NCBI GenBank assembly: GCA_947454525.1
Contig: CANGJM010000022.1
Location: 1 to 33,298, forward strand
Reading direction: 5' to 3'
Source: Flavobacteriales bacterium
Lineage (GTDB): Bacteria > Bacteroidota > Bacteroidia > Flavobacteriales_D > Crocinitomicaceae
Length of the DNA stretch: 33,298 nt
Below the pieces are notes generated by a model, which saw only the letters and a list, made by a program, of their open reading frames with translations, did not search any database and had not been told where the DNA came from. A program made the position numbers and the translations under genes. Shown here piece by piece: positions 29,221-33,298 of the stretch (position 1 is the stretch's first letter; every line of letters starts with the position of its first letter).

Positions 29221-31713
29221 TTATTTCTTTTTAAAGAAGATGCGCATGAATGGGAAATAACGTTCGATACGCTTTCTCCACTTGCGTTTGTTTTTGGATG
29301 GCTTATCGAAATATTCGTTTTTCGATGAACCATAGCCGTAGCCATAACCGTAGCCGTAACCATAGCCGTAACCGTAGCCATATCCTGAACCGTAGCCGTA
29401 TCCATAACCGTAGCCTTTACCCGTTAAGTCGGTCGCGTTGACTAGAACTGCCATGTTTGGCATTTTCTTTTCGTGGTATAGACTCGCTGGAATACTCAAC
29501 ATGCGTCGGTCAAGGTGTTCAGCTCTTGCTACGTAAATAACGATGTCCGCAAATTTATGGCAGTGCAGGGAATCGGCAACAAGTGCGACTGGAGCCGTAT
29601 CCAAAATGATGTAATCATAACGGGACTTCGCAATGTCGATTAGTTCGACCAAACGTGGACGCAATAATAGTTCAGATGGATTCGGTGGAATGTCACCGGA
29701 AATGATGTAATCCAAATTTGGATTTCCTGGGTCGTGGACAACAATGTCATCGAACGTCAGGTCTTCTTTGACAATGTAATTGGTTACCCCGACAGATTTC
29801 GCTACATCCACGTAACGCGCAATTTTCGGCGCACGTAAATCCAAACCGATTACCAATACTTTTTTATCCCCATGGGATAGCGTATGTCCAACATTGATGG
29901 AAATAAATGTTTTTCCTTCTCCCGCAATGGAAGAGGTGACCATGATGACTTTGGAACCTTTTGTATCATTGTCCAACAAAAAGGTCAAGTTGGTTCGAAT
30001 CATACGGAAAGCTTCGGCAATGTGTGTTCGCGCATTCTTTGTTGCAACGATGGTTCGACCAGAGTCGTCCCCTTTTGGAACTTCTCCGATTGCCGGAATT
30101 TTAAACTTGATTAAGTCGTGTAGTCCGTGTACTTTACTGTCTAGTAAGTACTTCAAGTAAATCAAGCCGAATGGAATCAACAATCCTAAAGCAACAGCAA
30201 AAATGTAGTATTTCTTGCTGTTTGGTTCAGTTGGTATACCATTGCTGCTCGCTTCGTAAATGATTTTCGTGTTTCCAATGGAGGAAGCCGTTTTGATTTC
30301 ATTCTCTTCTCGTTTTTGCAATAAGAAAATGTACAAGGTTTCTTTGATTTTTTGTTGACGCTCGATGTCGCGGAACTCACGCTCGTATCCCGGAACGGAA
30401 GCGATTTTATCCTTGTAACGCTTTTCAACGACATTCAAGGAATTCAAGGTGATTTTCAAGCGGGACTTATTCGAACGCAAGCCTTCTTCCATGGAATGAC
30501 GCAAGCCGATTAACTGGTCATCGATTTTCTGTACGGCCGGATTCTTCAACTTGGAATTCTTCATCAGGCGCTGACGATCCAACAACAACTTGTTGTATTG
30601 CGTCGTCATTGCGACAATCGATCCATCCTCAAATCCTAAGTTGGAAGGCAATAATTCCGTGTAATCTTGGTGTTTTTGAAGGTATTCTTGTAAATACTCA
30701 TTCAAACTCAACTGAACAGAAGTCTCAATGATTTTCTCTTCCGCGGCACTTTGTTTGGACATAAATTCACCACCTTGGGTAGCGACATCCACAATGTTGT
30801 GTTTGGTTTTAAAGGCTTCGACATCCTTTTCTACATCGGACAATTCCTCTGTGATGTAGGCCATGCGGTCGTTGATGAAGGCACTTGTTTTGCGCGTCAT
30901 CTCGTTTTTATCGTAGATGCTTTGCGTACCATGTTCGTTGATCAAGGTCGTAATGATCTCGTTGTTCTTTTCGATGACCGGACCGCTCATGGAAACCGAA
31001 ATCAAATCGGAAACTTTGTCCACACGTGCAAGGGTGATTTGCCCACCAATGCCAGTAGCTACATCTTTAATCGGTGCCAACTGCACAATAAATTCATTTC
31101 CAACCGTTCCTTTGGCGAAATTATTCGTTTTCACAAAGGAAATCAATCCAATGCGCGTAGAAATCGGAGTATTGAAGGAATGGGAACCTAAAAATGTTTT
31201 CTCGTCGATGTACAATTCGAAGCGTGCTGACGTTAGAACTTTTAAGTTGAACGTTGCTCCTTGCTCATCGAGTAAACTATCCACACCTACTGCTTCCAGC
31301 GTAAACGGCGTATTTTTGTACAATTCTGATTTTTTGATTCCGGCATTTTGTCCGACCATCAAATACGTACGATTCAAGTTTAACTTACGAACCACACTTT
31401 CGAGAATCGCTGGTGTCTTGAACAAGGCAATTTCGTTGTCCAATTTCGTGCTTTTCTCTGTCAAGCCAAGATCCTGGAATGCGGACAATCCTTTTAGGAC
31501 GTCCTCTTCTTGGTTTTGAATTAAGATTGTCGCGCTGGACTGATAAATCGGTGTTGAATAGCGCAGCATCGTATAGGCCAAGAAGCAAGAAATGACAATT
31601 CCGAGGACAAACCATACCCAGTAATGCAGGTAACGGTCAATCAATTCACGGATGTTAATCTTTGGTTCTGGCGCGTCTTGTTGCGCCTGTTGAGCGTTGA
31701 ATTCCTCTGACAT
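29221..31713 (-). CDS. wzc: Wzc-type polysaccharide co-polymerase with tyrosine autokinase domain
   Basis: An 830-residue inner-membrane protein that controls polysaccharide chain length and export. Domains: Wzz segment with TM1 (YWVWFVLGIVISCFLAYTML, ~32-51), a long coiled periplasmic region (~100-480), TM2 (KYYIFAVALGLLIPFGLIYL, ~505-525), then a BY-kinase with Walker A SSIAGEGKTF (Lys601), Walker A' LVIGLDLRAPK and Walker B YDYIILDTAPV. The tail (767-795) has 13 Tyr in Gly-Tyr dipeptides, replacing the usual Tyr cluster that is autophosphorylated. The ATG overlaps the wza stop by one base (TAATG), giving coupled translation. Identification as Wzc/Wzz-BY-kinase is firm; the polymer is unknown. 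Confidence 0.93.
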   Translation of the reverse strand: MSEEFNAQQAQQDAPEPKINIRELIDRYLHYWVWFVLGIVISCFLAYTMLRYSTPIYQSSATILIQNQEEDVLKGLSAFQDLGLTEKSTKLDNEIALFKTPAILESVVRKLNLNRTYLMVGQNAGIKKSELYKNTPFTLEAVGVDSLLDEQGATFNLKVLTSARFELYIDEKTFLGSHSFNTPISTRIGLISFVKTNNFAKGTVGNEFIVQLAPIKDVATGIGGQITLARVDKVSDLISVSMSGPVIEKNNEIITTLINEHGTQSIYDKNEMTRKTSAFINDRMAYITEELSDVEKDVEAFKTKHNIVDVATQGGEFMSKQSAAEEKIIETSVQLSLNEYLQEYLQKHQDYTELLPSNLGFEDGSIVAMTTQYNKLLLDRQRLMKNSKLKNPAVQKIDDQLIGLRHSMEEGLRSNKSRLKITLNSLNVVEKRYKDKIASVPGYEREFRDIERQQKIKETLYIFLLQKREENEIKTASSIGNTKIIYEASSNGIPTEPNSKKYYIFAVALGLLIPFGLIYLKYLLDSKVHGLHDLIKFKIPAIGEVPKGDDSGRTIVATKNARTHIAEAFRMIRTNLTFLLDNDTKGSKVIMVTSSIAGEGKTFISINVGHTLSHGDKKVLVIGLDLRAPKIARYVDVAKSVGVTNYIVKEDLTFDDIVVHDPGNPNLDYIISGDIPPNPSELLLRPRLVELIDIAKSRYDYIILDTAPVALVADSLHCHKFADIVIYVARAEHLDRRMLSIPASLYHEKKMPNMAVLVNATDLTGKGYGYGYGYGSGYGYGYGYGYGYGYGYGYGSSKNEYFDKPSKNKRKWRKRIERYFPFMRIFFKKK
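29329..29415 (-). repeat. Hexanucleotide repeat encoding (Gly-Tyr)n in Wzc
   Basis: A 29-codon tract of six-base units (GGNTAY on the minus strand) encodes four Gly-Tyr, Gly-Ser, nine Gly-Tyr and a final Gly. Tandem hexamers can gain or lose units without shifting frame, so the number of kinase-target tyrosines may vary between strains. Confidence 0.9.
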
Positions 31714-32510
31714 TACTTCGTAAGGGTGATAAGGGTGAAGACAGAAAGGAAAATCGAAACGAGAGTCGTTCCTAACTGAGTATACGTTTGAAAGTTGGTT
31801 CCTTGGAAATTCGCGGTGAAGTTTGGTTCCACGTAGATCACGTCATTTTGACAAATGTAAAATGCGGGAGAATTGTAGATGCTTTTGTTCGTTAAGTCGA
31901 GGCGGTATTCGATGCGTTGGCCATTCATCTCACGCACGACCAACACGTTGTTGCGCAAACCGGTGATTTGTAAGTCCCCTGCTTTTCCAATGGCTTCTAA
32001 AATTGTCAATCGCTCCGTAGATACCGTATGAATTCCAGGCGCTTTTACCTGTCCAAGTACGGTAAACTTAAAGTTCTTTATTTCAATGTTCACCACCGGA
32101 TTCTCCACGTATTGTGCCAATTGTTCTTGTAAGTAAATGACTGCTTCCAAACGTGTTTTCCCCGCCAAGTGCACAAATCCCAACACTGGAAAATTGATGT
32201 TCCCATTGATGTCGATCAGGTAGTTGATTCCACCCATCATTTGCATGTTCTGTTGTCCACCACCAGCTCCTCCGCTTGAAGCGAAAAACTGAAAAGGAGC
32301 CAAGGCTTCCTGATCACTTCCTCCCACCATAATACTGAGCTGATCATCGACCCGCAAAATAGGAGAATACGTATTTTTCACGACTTGCGTAGTGTCCCCC
32401 ACCGGATTGTGTAAATACACCAATCGCTCACGTATCTTACACGATGTCATACTAATGGAGAGGAGAAGAATGCTTAGGAATAGCTTTCCTAATGCGAAAA
32501 GTTTTTTCAT
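31713..32510 (-). CDS. wza: Wza-type polysaccharide export lipoprotein
   Basis: A 265-residue outer-membrane export protein. The signal peptide ends in a lipobox, SISMTSC, with Cys24 as the lipidated residue. The poly-export domain follows: SPILRVDDQLSIMVGG, YLIDINGNINFPVLGFVHLAGKTRLEAVIYLQEQL, then an SLBB-type domain FTVLGQVKAPGIHTVSTERLTILEAIGKAGDLQ and DVIYVEPNF. A hydrophobic C-terminal helix (GTTLVSIFLSVFTLITLTK) could span the outer membrane as in E. coli Wza. It carries a Gly/Gln/Met-rich insertion (ASSGGAGGGQQNMQMMGG). First gene of the wza-wzc-barrel operon; TAACTTTG lies 17 bases upstream. Confidence 0.92.
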   Translation of the reverse strand: MKKLFALGKLFLSILLLSISMTSCKIRERLVYLHNPVGDTTQVVKNTYSPILRVDDQLSIMVGGSDQEALAPFQFFASSGGAGGGQQNMQMMGGINYLIDINGNINFPVLGFVHLAGKTRLEAVIYLQEQLAQYVENPVVNIEIKNFKFTVLGQVKAPGIHTVSTERLTILEAIGKAGDLQITGLRNNVLVVREMNGQRIEYRLDLTNKSIYNSPAFYICQNDVIYVEPNFTANFQGTNFQTYTQLGTTLVSIFLSVFTLITLTK

Positions 32511-32527
32511 TTGTTATTTTGATTGAA

Positions 32528-32535
32528 CAAAGTTA
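32528..32535 (-). promoter_or_regulatory. -7 element TAACTTTG of the wza operon
   Basis: On the minus strand TAACTTTG matches TAnnTTTG and ends 17 bases before the wza ATG. The -33 distance falls in the first octamer of E5 and offers no TTG, so the upstream box is not convincing. Confidence 0.5.
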
Positions 32536-32645
32536 AGAAATTATTGCGAATGTGCTAGTGTGCTAATGTGCTAGTGTGCTAGTGTGCTAATGTGCCAATG
32601 TGCTAATGTGCTAGTGGGGTTAATTTGCTAGGGTGCTAATGCCTG

Positions 32646-32665
32646 TCCCGACTTCTACGTCGGGA
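32646..32665. repeat. Hairpin TCCCGAC-TTCTAC-GTCGGGA
   Basis: A perfect 7-bp stem with a 6-base loop, located between the left octamer array of E5 and the 453-bp repeat. It has no equivalent in E4. Confidence 0.75.
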
Positions 32666-32691
32666 TGCCAATGTGGAATGGGTTACTGTTG

Positions 32692-33144
32692 GATCTTCGC
32701 TTTGCTCAGATAGGTAATGAATGAACTGATTCAGCGAAGAAAATATTTTTTTGTTTTTTGCGTTCTTCTGTTTATGACTGATTCTAAGAACCCTTTATTG
32801 ACTAAATCATTTGACTTCGCGCTGTTGACTGTGTCTTTTTGTCAAGAGTTACAAACTCAGAAAAATTTTGTGATTGCTAATCAACTGTTGAAATCTGGAA
32901 CCTCTATTGGAGCAAATGTTCGTGAAGCTCAACACGCGGAATCCAAATCTGATTTTATTCACAAACTTAAAATTGCTTATAAGGAATGTGAGGAAACTAT
33001 TTATTGGCTCGAAATCTGTAAAGCCAGTTATTCTTTAAATTGTGATACACTCCTCTCGGAATCTCAACAAATTGGAAAATTGCTCAGTCGCATCATTTCT
33101 ACCGCTAAACGAAATTCCTAAGATTTCTTCAACTAAAAACGTTT
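32692..33144 (+). repeat. 453-bp repeat, copy 2 (inverted relative to 27950-28402)
   Basis: Runs from GATCTTCGC (32692) to AAAAACGTTT (33144), the same length as copy 1 with no gap needed at the ends. The intervening ~4.3 kb is exactly the wza-wzc-barrel operon plus flanking arrays. Confidence 0.9.
32774..33121 (+). CDS. Four-helix-bundle protein (23S rRNA intervening-sequence protein family), copy 2
   Basis: I chose ATG 32774 (MTDSKNPLLTKSFDFALL), giving 115 residues, the usual family length; an in-frame ATG at 32717 would add 19 mostly hydrophobic residues that do not resemble the family. Signature segments are QLLKSGTSIGANVREAQHAESKSDFIHKLKIAYKECEETIYWLEICKAS. Known: IVP proteins were first found in insertions within 23S rRNA genes of Leptospira and others, where the gene sits in a stem-loop; many genomes carry them elsewhere, with unknown function. 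Here the gene lies between inverted octamer arrays, divergent from wza. Confidence 0.85.
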   Translation: MTDSKNPLLTKSFDFALLTVSFCQELQTQKNFVIANQLLKSGTSIGANVREAQHAESKSDFIHKLKIAYKECEETIYWLEICKASYSLNCDTLLSESQQIGKLLSRIISTAKRNS

Positions 33145-33298
33145 AGCGAAGCGAACAAAACATTAGCAGATTTTTACCGAGCTTGTTTCTACGATGCACA
33201 ATGAACTGTTAGCGAAGCGAACAAATCATTAGCACATTGGCAGATTAGCACATTGGCACATTACCATTCCGCCGCGGCGGAGCGAACAGATCATTAAA

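Larger units (their letters stand above)
32547..33298. repeat. Element E5: second IVP gene between inverted octamer arrays (runs to window end)
   Basis: Left edge: eight in-phase octamers (32552-32615; GTGCTAGT, GTGCTAAT, GTGCCAAT), then degenerate units to 32640, a TCCCGAC/GTCGGGA hairpin (32646-32665) and CTGTTGG...GATAGG (32686-32714). Centre: IVP gene on the plus strand. Right part (33145-33298): two copies of TTAGCGAAGCGAACAAA (about 33143 and 33210), four inverted octamers ATTAGCAC, ATTGGCAG, ATTAGCAC, ATTGGCAC (33228-33259) and a TCCGCCGCGGCGGA palindrome (33268-33281), then GCGAACAGATCATT, the reverse complement of the GATTTGTTCGC junction type. Confidence 0.85.

Noticed and set aside
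29250..29441. Open frames opposite the wzc Gly-Tyr tract
   Set aside because: They are low-complexity shadows of the hexamer repeat, without start signals or homologous domains.
30917..31519. 200-codon open frame antisense to wzc
   Set aside because: It lies wholly opposite a strongly supported gene, has no recognisable domain and no promoter; a codon-bias shadow.
27973..33121. IVP copies as accessory protein (Avd-like) of a diversity-generating retroelement
   Set aside because: Avd is a related four-helix bundle, but there is no reverse transcriptase, template repeat or variable repeat in the window.

Overview
The window looks like a chromosomal segment of a Bacteroidota bacterium, most likely Flavobacteriales (Crocinitomicaceae/Fluviicola-like is a guess from gene style). 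Grounds: many Bacteroidota-restricted families (DUF3127, DUF3078, DUF2141, the long ~630-residue PurF, HYC_CC_PP-type Cys-rich protein, CarboxypepD_reg-like/TonB proteins), a bacillithiol deacetylase (BshB1), an LPS Kdo transferase (WaaA), and repeated TAnnTTTG promoter elements, several with TTG about 20 bp upstream. No rRNA, tRNA or CRISPR array was seen.

Bases 1-19,524 are compact and core-like. In order they hold: truA (5' end outside the window), a plug-like TonB-related protein, fabD, a YwqK/MORN-repeat protein, a flavin-reductase-like protein with a DUF3127 protein that has an SSB-like tail, a ZIP metal transporter overlapping a methyltransferase gene, an AAA_14/DUF4143 ATPase with coaE, pruA followed by a barrel protein and a DUF2141 protein, recF with a DciA-like DUF721 gene, an esterase, two envelope proteins (one DUF3078), a DUF3089 hydrolase, gcvP and bshB1. 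Intergenic gaps here are short, and several carry ordinary hairpin terminators.

Bases 19,525-33,298 are different. Genes are interrupted by long repeat-filled gaps. Genes: a Cys-rich protein, a TonB receptor and a secreted HMA protein (a probable soft-metal handling set), purF, an MNT/HEPN toxin-antitoxin pair whose HEPN gene is frameshifted, waaA, and a wza-wzc-barrel operon for polysaccharide export. This operon lies between two near-identical, inverted 453-bp copies of a four-helix-bundle (23S rRNA intervening-sequence protein, IVP) gene.

The most interesting signal is the repeat system. Five gaps contain in-phase tandem octamers (GTGCTAAT and variants). In four of them the octamers run one way at the left edge and as the reverse complement (ATTAGCAC) at the right edge, so each element could fold into a long stem. 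The inner edge of the array joins a conserved GATTTGTTYGCT sequence, usually followed by a GC-rich palindrome (TCCGCCGCGGCGGA core). The opposite side has a CCTATC-hairpin-CCAACAG module. Two elements carry the IVP gene; another looks like an internally deleted, gene-less derivative. Arrays start at or within a few bases of stop codons, and one supplies the -33 box of purF. I read this as a candidate family of small dispersed elements with an IVP-carrying form and gene-less relatives. That reading is inference from this one window.
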